This document shows positions 42,496 to 51,567 of a stretch of 64,000 nt of DNA, piece by piece (within the stretch, counting starts at the first letter, position 1; each line of letters starts with the position of its first letter). The position numbers and the translations under genes were made by a program. Source of the DNA: Streptomyces griseus (GTDB taxonomy: Bacteria > Actinomycetota > Actinomycetes > Streptomycetales > Streptomycetaceae); the NCBI RefSeq assembly GCF_900460065.1, contig NZ_UAVD01000029.1, forward strand, positions 434,001-498,000, written 5' to 3'. The notes beneath the pieces were generated by a model. That model did not search any database, was not told the DNA's origin, and saw only the letters and a program-made list of their open reading frames with translations.

Positions 42496-43202
42496 CCCGT
42501 CTGTCCGTCCTCGGTACCGGGGCCTTCGGCGCCCGGGCGTCCGAACTACTGCCGGAGATCTCGGGCCTGGCCGTCACTCAGGTCGGTCCGGAGATCACCT
42601 GCGACATGCTCGTCGATGCCGACGCAGCAGTGCTGGTACTGGACCGCCCCGCCCGGCGGTTGGCACGCCGATTCCGGCAGGTGGCCTCCGAGGCGGGAAA
42701 GCCGTGGCTCCTGGTGGAGTTCGATCACCCCGTCATCAGAGTGGGACCGTACTTCGATCCTGCGGCCGGCCCGTGCCTGGACTGTTTCTATGCGCGTGAG
42801 GACCAGCACGCCGACAAGCCGGCTCCCCTCCGGGAACCCGCACCCGGGCACGAGCACGAGCACACGCACGAGCACAACCACGGACACGCCCACGCACCGG
42901 ACTGTTCGCACACATCGGCGCCCGCGTCGGCGGAGGAAGGACTCGGCGTCGAGGCGGCGGCCGGGGTCCTGCCGCACCAGGCGCGCATCGCCGCGGGGCT
43001 GCTGAGCCTGTCGCTGACCGAGCAGGTTCGCGGGCGGGTGGTCACCGTCGATCTCCGCACGGCGGCGGTCCGCTCGGACCAGGTGATCGGCTGCCACGGC
43101 TGCCCGCACTGCGGCGACGAGACCCAACGCACGCTCATGTCGCGACAGCTCGATCACCTGTTCCGTACCGTGGGAGGCGTCACTCATGACGAGCACCGAT
43201 AG
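42474..43202 (+). CDS. Small E1-like (ocin-ThiF) partner with His-rich insert
   Basis: 242 aa. The N-terminus, L-S-V-L-G-T-G-A-F-G-A-R, is a Rossmann opening. Two C-x-x-C pairs, G-P-C-L-D-C-F-Y (about 101-108) and C-H-G-C-P-H-C-G (about 205-212), form the zinc site of cyclodehydratase C-type E1-like proteins. No N-terminal winged-helix RRE is present. Between them is a histidine-rich insert of about 25 residues (G-H-E-H-E-H-T-H-E-H-N-H-G-H-A-H ...), which looks like a metal-binding loop. The GTG start has GAGGAG 8 nt upstream and lies inside the YcaO end. Probably a partner or scaffold of the cyclodehydratase; the His loop could bind Zn, Ni or Co. Confidence 0.8.
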   Translation: MSAAVRLTRLSVLGTGAFGARASELLPEISGLAVTQVGPEITCDMLVDADAAVLVLDRPARRLARRFRQVASEAGKPWLLVEFDHPVIRVGPYFDPAAGPCLDCFYAREDQHADKPAPLREPAPGHEHEHTHEHNHGHAHAPDCSHTSAPASAEEGLGVEAAAGVLPHQARIAAGLLSLSLTEQVRGRVVTVDLRTAAVRSDQVIGCHGCPHCGDETQRTLMSRQLDHLFRTVGGVTHDEHR

Positions 43203-44895
43203 TTTCACCGCAGGCGGCCTCCGGCCCCGGTTGCGCGGTGGGGTGGCGGTCTCCGCCGCCGACGGCCAGGTCGTCTTCTCGGCCGGACAGATCCGCAAGA
43301 GGATCGGCGGTGGGGACGCCCTCCGGCTCCTGCTGCCGATCGCGTCGGCGATGGACGGACGCCGCACGGTCGGCGACCTCGCCGAAGCGACGGACCTTCC
43401 GTACGAGGCGGTGGCCCAGGCCGTGGCACTGCTGGTGAAGCAGGGCCTCGTCCTCTCCGGGGAGGTCTCATCGCCGAAGCCGCTGGCGGCCGGCGTCGTC
43501 GACTACCTGGAACAGACCGCTGGTTCCTCGGCCACGTTCCGCGACGCCTCCGAGGTACTGGAACGCCTGTCGCGATGCGCGGTGCTGATCGTCGCCCCAC
43601 CGGGGCACACGGAAGCCGTCCGCGACGACCTGGCGATGAGCGGCGTCGGAACAGTCCACAGCGCGTCCACGCCGGCCGGAGTCGGGAACGAGGTGCTCGA
43701 CAGCCTGCGGGCAGCGGCGGGCAGCCTCGTGGTGCTGTACGGCCCGCCCCGCCACGATGACGGCACGGACAGCTTCACCGACGACTGCGCGGCCCGCGAC
43801 ATCGCGGTACTGCACTACGCGGCGCACCAGGGGCAGGTCGACCTCGGTCCGCTGGTGCATCCGCGGGCGACGCTGTGCCGACGCTGCTTCACCAGCGGCT
43901 ACCTCGCGGAGTTCGGAAGCGAACAGCCGGCCCCGGCCGACACCGCCACGACGACGGTCGCCGCCGGACTCGTGGTGGGCGAAGCGCTGGCCTACCTGGC
44001 CGACGTCGACAGCATGCGCACCAGTCAGGCTCTCGTCCGCTGGACCCTGCCGGACTCCACCGCGGTGCGGTACGCGGTCTCTGCCGAGGCCGGCTGCGCA
44101 TCGTGCGCGACGACGTCCCGCCGCTCGGGAGAGCGTGCAACCGTACTGGAGGCGTACGAGGACGTCGTCGCCGCGCAACCGCTCGCCGACCGGCCTCAGC
44201 CTCCGGTCACCGCCGGCCGGAAGAAGCGCCTGACGGCGCTGGGCAAGGAACGCGAGTCGTTCCCCACCGCACCGGTGATACCGCTGCCTCCGCCACCGGT
44301 GACCGCGTCCGCCGCCCCGACCGGTGACGAGGCGCCGGCCGTGTCCGAGGCGGGCCCGTCCGGGACGGTGGGGACCGCCGACGCGGCATTCGTCGCCGAC
44401 CTGGCGGCGATGGTGGCGGGACGGCGCGGGGACGGCGGACCCCGCAGGTGGACCGCGTCCGGGGGAGAACTCGCGTCGGTCGAGCTGTATCTGATGTGCG
44501 CGGACACGGTCTCCGGGCTGCCCGCACACACCCTCCTGAAATACGACGACGTCGCCCACCGGCTCCTCGTCACCCGCCGGACCCACGGGCCCGGCCTATG
44601 GCGGTCCATGCTCGACGCGACCGGGATCACGGAGACTGCGGACGTCGTTCTGGTCGTCGTCGGCGCGCTCTGGAGACTGAAGCTCAAGTACAGCACTTTC
44701 GGGATCCGGCTGGGGCACCTCGACGCCGGGTGCGCCCTCGCGCAACTGCACGCGGTGGCCACCGACCGAGGAGCACGCGTCACTCTGAACGACCGCTGGC
44801 AGCCGACGCTGCCGACGTTGCTGGAACTCAAGGAAGACGAACAGGTCATGGCCGTGGCCGGCCTGTGGACCCCGCGGAGCGCGCGATGCCACTGA
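43186..44895 (+). CDS. RRE-E1-like protein fused to SagB-type dehydrogenase
   Basis: 569 aa in three parts. Residues about 1-95: winged-helix RRE with L-R-P-R-L-R-G-G-V and a C-terminal helix-turn (T-V-G-D-L-A-E-A-T), expected to bind the leader. About 110-330: degenerate E1/ThiF fold, with Cys pairs L-C-R-R-C-F (zinc ligands, about 229-234) and A-G-C-A-S-C. A Pro/Ala/Thr linker at about 355-410. About 415-560: SagB/nitroreductase-like half with G-E-L-A-S-V-E-L-Y, a W-R-x-K-Y segment and L-D-A-G-C-A-L-A-Q-L. The enzyme thus joins leader binding with FMN-dependent azoline oxidation. The fusion is unusual. It overlaps both neighbours (17 and 10 nt). Confidence 0.82.
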   Translation: MTSTDSFTAGGLRPRLRGGVAVSAADGQVVFSAGQIRKRIGGGDALRLLLPIASAMDGRRTVGDLAEATDLPYEAVAQAVALLVKQGLVLSGEVSSPKPLAAGVVDYLEQTAGSSATFRDASEVLERLSRCAVLIVAPPGHTEAVRDDLAMSGVGTVHSASTPAGVGNEVLDSLRAAAGSLVVLYGPPRHDDGTDSFTDDCAARDIAVLHYAAHQGQVDLGPLVHPRATLCRRCFTSGYLAEFGSEQPAPADTATTTVAAGLVVGEALAYLADVDSMRTSQALVRWTLPDSTAVRYAVSAEAGCASCATTSRRSGERATVLEAYEDVVAAQPLADRPQPPVTAGRKKRLTALGKERESFPTAPVIPLPPPPVTASAAPTGDEAPAVSEAGPSGTVGTADAAFVADLAAMVAGRRGDGGPRRWTASGGELASVELYLMCADTVSGLPAHTLLKYDDVAHRLLVTRRTHGPGLWRSMLDATGITETADVVLVVVGALWRLKLKYSTFGIRLGHLDAGCALAQLHAVATDRGARVTLNDRWQPTLPTLLELKEDEQVMAVAGLWTPRSARCH

Positions 44896-45617
44896 TCAAC
44901 GAGACCGACCTGTGGTCGCTGGCGAAGCGTGCTCTCGCCCCCGCCGACCGCCCCGCCGAGCACAACCCTCCTCAGTGGCCGCCGGCCCAGGACACCTCCC
45001 GGATCTCTCGGAGCGTGCCGCTCCACGATGTGCTGACAGCCCGTCGATCGGTCCGCCGCTTCCGGGAGGACCCGGTGCCCGACACCGACCTCGCCACCCT
45101 TCTGGATCTGGCCACGTCGACCGACCGGCAGATGTGGCCGCACGGCACGGCCGCGACCACCCCGCAGGCATGGCTCGTCAGCGGCGTGGCGGGTACCTCG
45201 GGAGCGCGGCTGCGCCAGTACGTCCCGCGGCGGTCCCCGGCAGGAGCGGCCACGGCGGTGGAGCCTCTCGCGGGGGAGTTCACCGACCACGGCGACTGCC
45301 CCGAACCGGCCCTGCTCGCCGCGCGTTACGCCCCGGCCCCGGTGACGGTCCTGATCTGCGCGGAGATCACCGACGACACCGGCACCGCGGCCGACGACAC
45401 CGGCTCGGACTACGGGCGGGCGCTCCTGCGGGCGTCGGCCTTCGGCTACAACGCGTGGCTTTCGGCGGTCGCGGCGGGTCTCGGCGGCAGCGTGCACGGC
45501 CGTTCCTCACCCGAGGTGACCCGCATCGTGCGCCGGCACACGGGCACACCGGCCAGGCACCTGTTCACCCTTGTGCTCGGCCATCCTGCCGAATCCCCGC
45601 AGGAGTTCGGACCGTGA
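44886..45617 (+). CDS. SagB-like / nitroreductase-family oxidoreductase
   Basis: 243 aa. It opens its catalytic domain with L-T-A-R-R-S-V-R-R-F (about 55-64), the usual FMN-binding Arg-rich start of the nitroreductase family, and continues with a C-terminal G-Y-N-A-W-L-S-A-V-A-A-G-L-G segment. A second FMN dehydrogenase beside the SagB half of the previous protein suggests either a heterodimer forming one active site or separate oxidation events. The natural role of SagB-type enzymes is azoline to azole oxidation. It overlaps the previous gene by 10 nt and the ABC gene by 4 nt (GTGA). Confidence 0.82.
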   Translation: MPLINETDLWSLAKRALAPADRPAEHNPPQWPPAQDTSRISRSVPLHDVLTARRSVRRFREDPVPDTDLATLLDLATSTDRQMWPHGTAATTPQAWLVSGVAGTSGARLRQYVPRRSPAGAATAVEPLAGEFTDHGDCPEPALLAARYAPAPVTVLICAEITDDTGTAADDTGSDYGRALLRASAFGYNAWLSAVAAGLGGSVHGRSSPEVTRIVRRHTGTPARHLFTLVLGHPAESPQEFGP

Positions 45618-47380
45618 GTGACACCGAACGGATACACGTACGCGCTCTCGGCCGACGCGTACTGCGGCGGTTCGCCGCGCACAAGGCCGGCTTCGCGCTG
45701 TCCCTGCTGACCGTCGTGCTGTCCACGGGGCTCGGGATCAGCGGGCCGCTGTTCCTCCGCGTCATCGTCGACGAGGCGGTGCCCCAGCGCGACCGGGAGC
45801 TGCTGCTGTGGATGTGTCTGGGCATGCTCGCCGTGGGAATCGCCCAGAGCGGCTTCTTCTACCTGCAGAGCCGGTTGACGAACTCCATCGGACTCGGAGT
45901 GGTCCACGGTCTGCGGGTGGAGGTGTACGAGCGGGTGCAGTCGATGCCGATCACCTTCCACGCCGGCCGGTCGGGGGCAGAGGTGCAGACCAGGCTGGCC
46001 AGTGACATCGGTGGCATCTCCGATGTGATCACCTTCACCGCCCAGCGCGCGCTCGGGTCACTGACGATGGTCATCACCATCGGGACCGCCATGCTCATCC
46101 TCAGCTGGCCCGTCGCCGTGGTGGCGATCGGTCTCACCCTGGGGCTGGTCGTCATGAACCAGCACTACGCCGAACGGCAACGGCTCCTGGCCATCGAGGC
46201 GCAGGAGCACACATCGGAGATGATGCGCCTGACCGGCGAGCACCTCTCCCTGCCCGGTGTCCTCGTGGGGCGTACGCTGCGCTGCTGGGACGGCCAGCGC
46301 GACCGGTTCCGCGCCTCGTCGTCGGCCATCACCGACCTGACGGTCCGTGAGCGTTCCATGGCCACCAGCGCGGAGTCGATCATCGGCGTCTCCTTCGCGG
46401 CGATCCCGCCCGTGGTCTACTGGATGGCCGGCGGCGGCTTCACCAGCCTGTCGATCGGCACCGCGATCGTGCTGGTCGTGCTGCAACTCCAGCTCGCGCA
46501 GCCCATCCAGGCACTGCTCGGCCTCAGCACGTCCGTGCGGCGGTCACTGGCGCACTTCGACCGGATCTTCGAGTACATCGACCTCGGACCGACGGCGGCC
46601 CTGCCCGCGCCGCGCAACCCGCACACCGGGACCCGGGGGCCCGCGGTCGGCATCACACTGCGCGAGGTCTCCTACCGCTATCCGGAGAGCGGCAGGAGCA
46701 CCCTGCACGGGATCGACCTGGACTTCCCCGCCGGTTCCACCACCATGATCGTGGGCTCGACCGGCTCCGGAAAGAGCACCCTGGGCTACCTCGTCGCGGG
46801 GCTGCTGGAGCCCGGGGCCGGTACGGTCCGGGTCTCCGGCGGCGACGACAAGCCGTCCGAGACGGTCCTGCTGGTGCCCCAGGAGCCCGGGATCTTCAAC
46901 GCCTCCTTCCGGGACAACCTCCTCCTCGCCCGCCCCGGCGCCACCGAGGCCGAACTGCGCGAGGTGCTGTCCAGACTGGCTCTCGACGATCTCGTCTCCT
47001 CCTTCCCCGAGGGACTGGACACCTCGGTCGGCGAAAGGGGCTACCAGCTCTCCGGCGGCGAACGCCAGCGGCTCGGGCTGGCCCGCGCTCTGCTGTCGGA
47101 CGCCCCCGTCGTCGTGCTCGACGAGGTGACGAGCGCCCTGGACTGGGCGACCGCACGGACGGTGCAGGCAGCACTGGAGGAACTGCGCGGCAACCGGACC
47201 ACGGTGGTCATCAGCCACCGGCTGTCCGGGGTCAAGGACACCGACCGGGTGGTGGTTCTCGCGGACGGGCTCGTCGCGGAGAACGGCACCCACGGTGAAC
47301 TCCGTACCACGCCCGGCCGGTACTCCGACCTGCTGCGCATGCGCGACGAGGACCTGTCCGAGGCGGGTACGACGCCATGA
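45614..47380 (+). CDS. ABC exporter (fused membrane and ATPase domains)
   Basis: 588 aa half-transporter. About six transmembrane helices occupy residues 25-320. The ATPase domain (about 345-575) has Walker A G-S-T-G-S-G-K-S-T, signature L-S-G-G-E, Walker B V-V-V-L-D-E-V and the switch His in V-I-S-H-R-L. There is no N-terminal C39 peptidase domain, so leader removal must be done by another protease that is not in this window. By position it exports the mature RiPP. The GTG start overlaps the nitroreductase stop, and its own stop overlaps the next gene. Confidence 0.9.
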   Translation: MSDTERIHVRALGRRVLRRFAAHKAGFALSLLTVVLSTGLGISGPLFLRVIVDEAVPQRDRELLLWMCLGMLAVGIAQSGFFYLQSRLTNSIGLGVVHGLRVEVYERVQSMPITFHAGRSGAEVQTRLASDIGGISDVITFTAQRALGSLTMVITIGTAMLILSWPVAVVAIGLTLGLVVMNQHYAERQRLLAIEAQEHTSEMMRLTGEHLSLPGVLVGRTLRCWDGQRDRFRASSSAITDLTVRERSMATSAESIIGVSFAAIPPVVYWMAGGGFTSLSIGTAIVLVVLQLQLAQPIQALLGLSTSVRRSLAHFDRIFEYIDLGPTAALPAPRNPHTGTRGPAVGITLREVSYRYPESGRSTLHGIDLDFPAGSTTMIVGSTGSGKSTLGYLVAGLLEPGAGTVRVSGGDDKPSETVLLVPQEPGIFNASFRDNLLLARPGATEAELREVLSRLALDDLVSSFPEGLDTSVGERGYQLSGGERQRLGLARALLSDAPVVVLDEVTSALDWATARTVQAALEELRGNRTTVVISHRLSGVKDTDRVVVLADGLVAENGTHGELRTTPGRYSDLLRMRDEDLSEAGTTP

Positions 47381-48492
47381 GTCCCCCCATCAGACTCTCC
47401 GCCGCGATCATGACCCACCCCGCCCGCAGGGCGAGAGCCCTCGCCCTCAGGGACAGCCTTCCGGAGCTGGACCTCCAGGTCGTCGAGGATCCCGACCCCT
47501 ACGGCGCCGGCTCCTGTTCGGCGAGGACCGCGGTGCTCGCGTGGGGGGCGGTGACCCCTCACGCCACCCACCACCTGGTCCTTCAGGACGACGCCGTCCC
47601 CGTCGCGGACCTGCGGGAGCAGGTACTGCGCAGGGTCGGTGAGCGGCCGGCCGCCGCGATCAGCCTCTACACGGAATGGGCTTCGGCCACGTCGTCCGCC
47701 GTCCACCTCGCGGCCTGGCTCGGACAGCCCTTCGCCGAGGTGTGCGACCCGTACACACCCTGTATCGGACTCGTTCTGCCGGCGGAGGCGGCCCGCGAAC
47801 TGGCGAGGACGAGACCGGAGGTTCCGCAGGACGACGTCATGATCGCCGGCGTGCTGCGCCGGCTCGGGGTCCCCGCATACGTGACCGTTCCCAATCTGGT
47901 CCAGCACGCGACCGAGGCGAGTCTCACCGGCAACACCCCGATGGGACTGCGGCTGGCCGCCTGCTACTCCACCGCGCCCCACAGCGACACCGCGCCGGTC
48001 GTGGACGCCCGGGTGGACCTGCTGCCCTGCTTCTCACGCTCGTACGGAAGGCCGTACTACCTGGAACGGGACCCCGGCAGCGTCTCGGGCTGGTCGCAGC
48101 GCGGCCTGCTCGAGACGCTGCGGCGGCGAGACGTGGACGTGCCCGCACTGCAACGCGCGGCGGCACGCCGGTCGGCGGGTCTGCACCGGGCCGAACCGGA
48201 TCTGCGGCCCGACATCGTCGTCAGCCTGTGGATCACCGCATGGCTGGGGGGTACGGAACTCCGTCGGCTCCTCCGCGACCACGCCCTGGCCCCGGCCGAG
48301 GTGCTCGACCGGAGACTGGGGCAGATCGCGCTGGCCAACATCGGCCCCGGGATCTTCGACCAGTACATGCCGCCGGAACGACTCCTGGAACTGTCACCCG
48401 TCCTGGAGGGCTTTGCCCAGGCGGCCTTCACCGAGGGCGTGACGCCGTCCGTGACGGGCCATTCCCCCGACCACCGGTCACTCAACGGCTGA
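47377..48492 (+). CDS. GT-A-like glycosyltransferase, family uncertain
   Basis: 371 aa. The N-terminal 200 residues look like a GT-A fold: a start S-A-A-I-M-T-H-P-A-R-R-A (about 8-19) and a metal-binding L-V-L-Q-D-D-A-V-P (about 67-75) in the place of DxD. Later come P-C-I-G-L-V-L-P-A-E and V-P-Q-D-D-V-M-I-A-G. The C-terminal 120 residues are helical and unrecognised. The ATG overlaps the ABC stop. If it is a glycosyltransferase, it would decorate the peptide on Ser, Thr or a residual Cys; the acceptor is unknown. It is not a standard lantibiotic or glycocin enzyme to my eye. Confidence 0.55.
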   Translation: MSPPIRLSAAIMTHPARRARALALRDSLPELDLQVVEDPDPYGAGSCSARTAVLAWGAVTPHATHHLVLQDDAVPVADLREQVLRRVGERPAAAISLYTEWASATSSAVHLAAWLGQPFAEVCDPYTPCIGLVLPAEAARELARTRPEVPQDDVMIAGVLRRLGVPAYVTVPNLVQHATEASLTGNTPMGLRLAACYSTAPHSDTAPVVDARVDLLPCFSRSYGRPYYLERDPGSVSGWSQRGLLETLRRRDVDVPALQRAAARRSAGLHRAEPDLRPDIVVSLWITAWLGGTELRRLLRDHALAPAEVLDRRLGQIALANIGPGIFDQYMPPERLLELSPVLEGFAQAAFTEGVTPSVTGHSPDHRSLNG

Positions 48493-48506
48493 AGAGGAAC
48501 GTACCG

Positions 48507-49556
48507 ATGAGAGTCAATTTCGTCTCCCGAGGCCATGGCTACGGCCACGCTGCCCGGGACCTGAGGATCATGGCCGCGATGCGCCGGGTGAACCCCGGGA
48601 TACAGATCAGGCTGGCTTCGGCGGGGAGCGGAGCGGACTACTACCGCTCCCGCGGTGTCGAGGCCGTCGACCTCGGTTTCGAAGACGCCGACGACATGAG
48701 TGAGGAGGCGAGTTGGAGGGTCTGGCGATTCCTGTACGAACGTGCCGACGCCGACCTGGTGGTGAGCGACGAGTTCCTGACCGTGCCCGGCTTCTGCCGC
48801 CGTGTCCTCGACGTTCCGAACGTGCTGATCACCGACTGGTTCTTCGCCGAGCTCGGCCGGCCCGACGCCGACTCGGTCATGGACGACGCGCTGGAGGTGG
48901 TGGTCCCGGACTTTCCCGAGGCGCATCCGGTCACACCGGCCACGACCGCGCCGGTGTGGTTCTGCGGCCCCCTCGTGGACGCCTTCGCACCCCAGCGGGC
49001 GGAGGCGCGCAAGGCCCTCGGCCTCGACGAGGACGCGCTCGTCCTGACAGTGGCGGCGGGCGGTCGCCCCGACCGTATCGCCGCCCTGCGCATCCAGTTG
49101 CAGGCGCTCCGGGCGTGGAGCGGACACGCCGCCCCGACGGATCAGCTCCTCCTCCTGGCGGACCCGCCCCCCACCCGCGGGCGAGTCCCCGCCACCCCCA
49201 ACGTCCGATGGGTCGGGCGGAGCGACCGGCCCGAGCTGTACTACCGGGCCGCCGATGTCGTACTGGCCGACGCGCTGGGCTTCACCGGCTGCGAACTCGT
49301 CGCCAACGGCGTGCCGGTCATCGCCTCCGTCACCCCGGACCCCGGCCGGGAGGTGCGCGTCGGATTCGCCGAGCGCATGGACATGCTGGAGCGGACCGGT
49401 CTGCTGACCCGCACCCACGCCGACGAGGACCCCTCGGCGCTGTGGGACAACGTGCGGGAGATGCGCGCCCGGGCCGACGATCCGGCACCCCGGGACTTCT
49501 GGGCCGACCCCTTGGATGTCGCCACCCGGATACTCGGCCACGCCCGTACGGGGTGA
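48507..49556 (+). CDS. GT-B glycosyltransferase (MurG/GT28-like)
   Basis: 349 aa. Start M-R-V-N-F-V-S-R-G-H-G-Y-G-H-A, the G-x-G-x-G-H motif typical of MurG-like and other GT-B donors and acceptors. The middle has L-I-T-D-W-F-F-A-E-L. The C-terminal half includes V-R-W-V-G-R-S-D and A-D-A-L-G-F-T-G-C-E-L-V-A-N-G-V-P-V-I-A, the donor-binding region. AGAGGAA precedes the ATG. Last gene of the RiPP operon, 14 nt after the previous one. Presence of two glycosyltransferases suggests a disaccharide or two sugars on the product. Confidence 0.8.
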   Translation: MRVNFVSRGHGYGHAARDLRIMAAMRRVNPGIQIRLASAGSGADYYRSRGVEAVDLGFEDADDMSEEASWRVWRFLYERADADLVVSDEFLTVPGFCRRVLDVPNVLITDWFFAELGRPDADSVMDDALEVVVPDFPEAHPVTPATTAPVWFCGPLVDAFAPQRAEARKALGLDEDALVLTVAAGGRPDRIAALRIQLQALRAWSGHAAPTDQLLLLADPPPTRGRVPATPNVRWVGRSDRPELYYRAADVVLADALGFTGCELVANGVPVIASVTPDPGREVRVGFAERMDMLERTGLLTRTHADEDPSALWDNVREMRARADDPAPRDFWADPLDVATRILGHARTG

Positions 49557-49668
49557 GGCCACCTTCCCGGGATCTCCCCGGACGGGCCGGTCTCCGCGCG
49601 CGGGCGTATGTACGTACGTGCTCTCCACAGAAGTTGAGCCGGAGCCGCTGCACACCTGAACGACCGGC

Positions 49669-49674
49669 TATAAC
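49669..49674 (+). promoter_or_regulatory. Possible -10 box before the A-T gene
   Basis: TATAAC lies about 80 nt upstream of the A-T start, but no good -35 element is placed 16-18 nt before it. Weak. Confidence 0.25.
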
Positions 49675-49752
49675 ATGGGTTCCTCTCTGTGTCGTTGCAC
49701 AAGCCATCGCGAGCGGAAGGCGATCCCGTAACTCTCCACGGAGGCCGTGACG

Positions 49753-51567
49753 GTGACGATAGGTCGGGAACCATCCTGTGACGAAGGGTCAAGCACCTCC
49801 GGATACGCGTGGTTTGCCGACCAGGCGGAACAGCGGCCCGACGCGACAGCCCTGATCCAGGGCGACGTCCGCATGACGTACGGGGAACTGCACTCCGGAG
49901 TCATCGCGCTGTCGGAGCACCTGCTGCGGCACGGCGTCGGCCCCGAGCAGGCGGTGGGGCTCCTGGCGAGCCGCTCGCCGGATCTCGTCGCCGGACTGCT
50001 CGCGATTCTCCGGTCGGGCGGCGCGTATGTGCCGCTGGGCACCGACCTCCCCGCAGAACGGCTGGCGTTCATGGTCGGTGACACGTCCATGGCCGTCGCC
50101 CTCACCGATGCCGAGCACCGGCACCGGCTGGCGGAGCACGGCGTTGGGACCTGCCTTCTCAGCGCGCCGGCGGCCGACGCGGCGCGCGCTCCCTCGCAGC
50201 CGCCGGCCGCGGACCCCTCGGGCCTGGCCTACGTGCTGTACACCTCCGGCTCCACCGGAAACCCCAAAGGCGTGGCGGTGGAGCACCGCGGGCTGGCGAA
50301 CTACGTCCGCTGGGCGGTGTCCGAGTTCTCCGGCGGCCGGCCGGTCGACTCCTTGCTGCACACCCCGCTCAGCTTCGACTTCTCCCTCACCAGCTTCTTC
50401 CTGCCGCTCGTCACCGGCGGCACGCTTCACCTCGCTCCGCGGGATCACGAGCCCGAGGACCTCGCCACCGCCATCCAGAACCCCACCCTCGACCTGGTGC
50501 GGCTGACCCCGTCCCACATCGAGATGCTCATGGCCCGGCTCGGCGACCAGCGGGACCTGCCGGGCCCGCGACAGTTCGTCGTCGGAGGCGAGATCCTGCG
50601 CGCCCGCCACGTCACCGCACTGAACCGGATCTTCCCGGGCTCCGTCGTCTACAACCACTACGGGCCGACCGAGACCGTGGTGGGCCGCTGCTTCCTCCGG
50701 CTGGACGCGTCGGCCGGGTTCGCGGTCGAGGACTACGCACCGGACGACCCGCTGCCGATCGGCGACCCCATCCCGCACACGCGCCTGGCCGTCGACCACG
50801 CCGACGAGGATCCTGGCGTGGGGGAGCTGCTCATCAGCGGGGTGGGGATCGCCCGCGGCTATCTCAACCTCCCCGAGGCCACCGAGAAGTCGTTCGTCAC
50901 GCTGCCCGACGGCGAGGGCCGCCTCTACCGCACGGGGGATCTCGTACGGCTGGACCGGCGCGGCCGTCCCGTCGTCGTGGGACGCGCGGACGGGCAGACC
51001 AAGATCCGCGGCCATCGCGTCGAAACCGCCGAGATCGAGGCGCGGTTGCGCGCGACGGACGGCGTACGGGCGGCGGCGGTGGTGAAGGCCCGCGAGCCGC
51101 GCGACATCCTGGCCGCCTTCGTCGTCACGGACAGCGGGTCCTCGGACCCGGACACGGGACGGCTGCGCACCGCGCTCGCTGCCTCCCTGCCGCCGTACAT
51201 GATCCCGCAGCACTTCTCGGCCCTCGACGCGCTGCCGCTCACCCGCCACGGCAAGCTCGACCGCTCACTCCTCCAGGACCTCGTGGAGAGCGAGGTCCGG
51301 GAGGGTTCGGGACGGACACAGGCCGAGCCGGACAGCGAGCCGGACCCCGTCGTGCGCACGGTGTGCGCCCTGTGCGAGCGGATCCTGGGCGTACGCGACG
51401 TCCGCCCGAGCGACAACTTCGTCGATCTGGGCGGCGACTCCATCACCGCGATGAAGCTCGCCGCCGCCTGCCGGCGCGAGGGGATAACCGTACGCAGCGT
51501 CCGCTTCCTCACGGCGGACAGGCTGGCCGACATGTTCCGCGACGCGAGCGTCAGCGGCGGGCGCTGA
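49753..51567 (+). CDS. NRPS adenylation-thiolation (A-T) protein
   Basis: 604 aa. A domain: A3 Y-T-S-G-S-T-G-N-P-K-G (about 161-171), A5 N-H-Y-G-P-T-E-T, A7 Y-R-T-G-D-L-V, A8 I-R-G-H-R-V-E, and A10 Lys in H-G-K-L-D-R. The pocket residues I can align by eye (D-F-T-R-V-G-H-V-G) resemble Asp/Asn-type codes, a tentative reading. The T domain ends the protein with L-G-G-D-S-I-T-A-M. The GTG at 49753 has GGAGG 8 nt upstream; the GTG at 49747 would be only 2 nt away. Its 3' end overlaps by 17 nt with the convergent methyltransferase fusion. It could feed either the NRPS line or, being next to the RiPP operon, modify the peptide. Confidence 0.9.
   Translation: MTIGREPSCDEGSSTSGYAWFADQAEQRPDATALIQGDVRMTYGELHSGVIALSEHLLRHGVGPEQAVGLLASRSPDLVAGLLAILRSGGAYVPLGTDLPAERLAFMVGDTSMAVALTDAEHRHRLAEHGVGTCLLSAPAADAARAPSQPPAADPSGLAYVLYTSGSTGNPKGVAVEHRGLANYVRWAVSEFSGGRPVDSLLHTPLSFDFSLTSFFLPLVTGGTLHLAPRDHEPEDLATAIQNPTLDLVRLTPSHIEMLMARLGDQRDLPGPRQFVVGGEILRARHVTALNRIFPGSVVYNHYGPTETVVGRCFLRLDASAGFAVEDYAPDDPLPIGDPIPHTRLAVDHADEDPGVGELLISGVGIARGYLNLPEATEKSFVTLPDGEGRLYRTGDLVRLDRRGRPVVVGRADGQTKIRGHRVETAEIEARLRATDGVRAAAVVKAREPRDILAAFVVTDSGSSDPDTGRLRTALAASLPPYMIPQHFSALDALPLTRHGKLDRSLLQDLVESEVREGSGRTQAEPDSEPDPVVRTVCALCERILGVRDVRPSDNFVDLGGDSITAMKLAAACRREGITVRSVRFLTADRLADMFRDASVSGGR

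Noticed and set aside
40850..49556. Thiopeptide or lanthipeptide cluster
   Set aside because: No LanB/LanM-type dehydratase or pyridine synthase, and the core is Cys-rich with few Ser/Thr.
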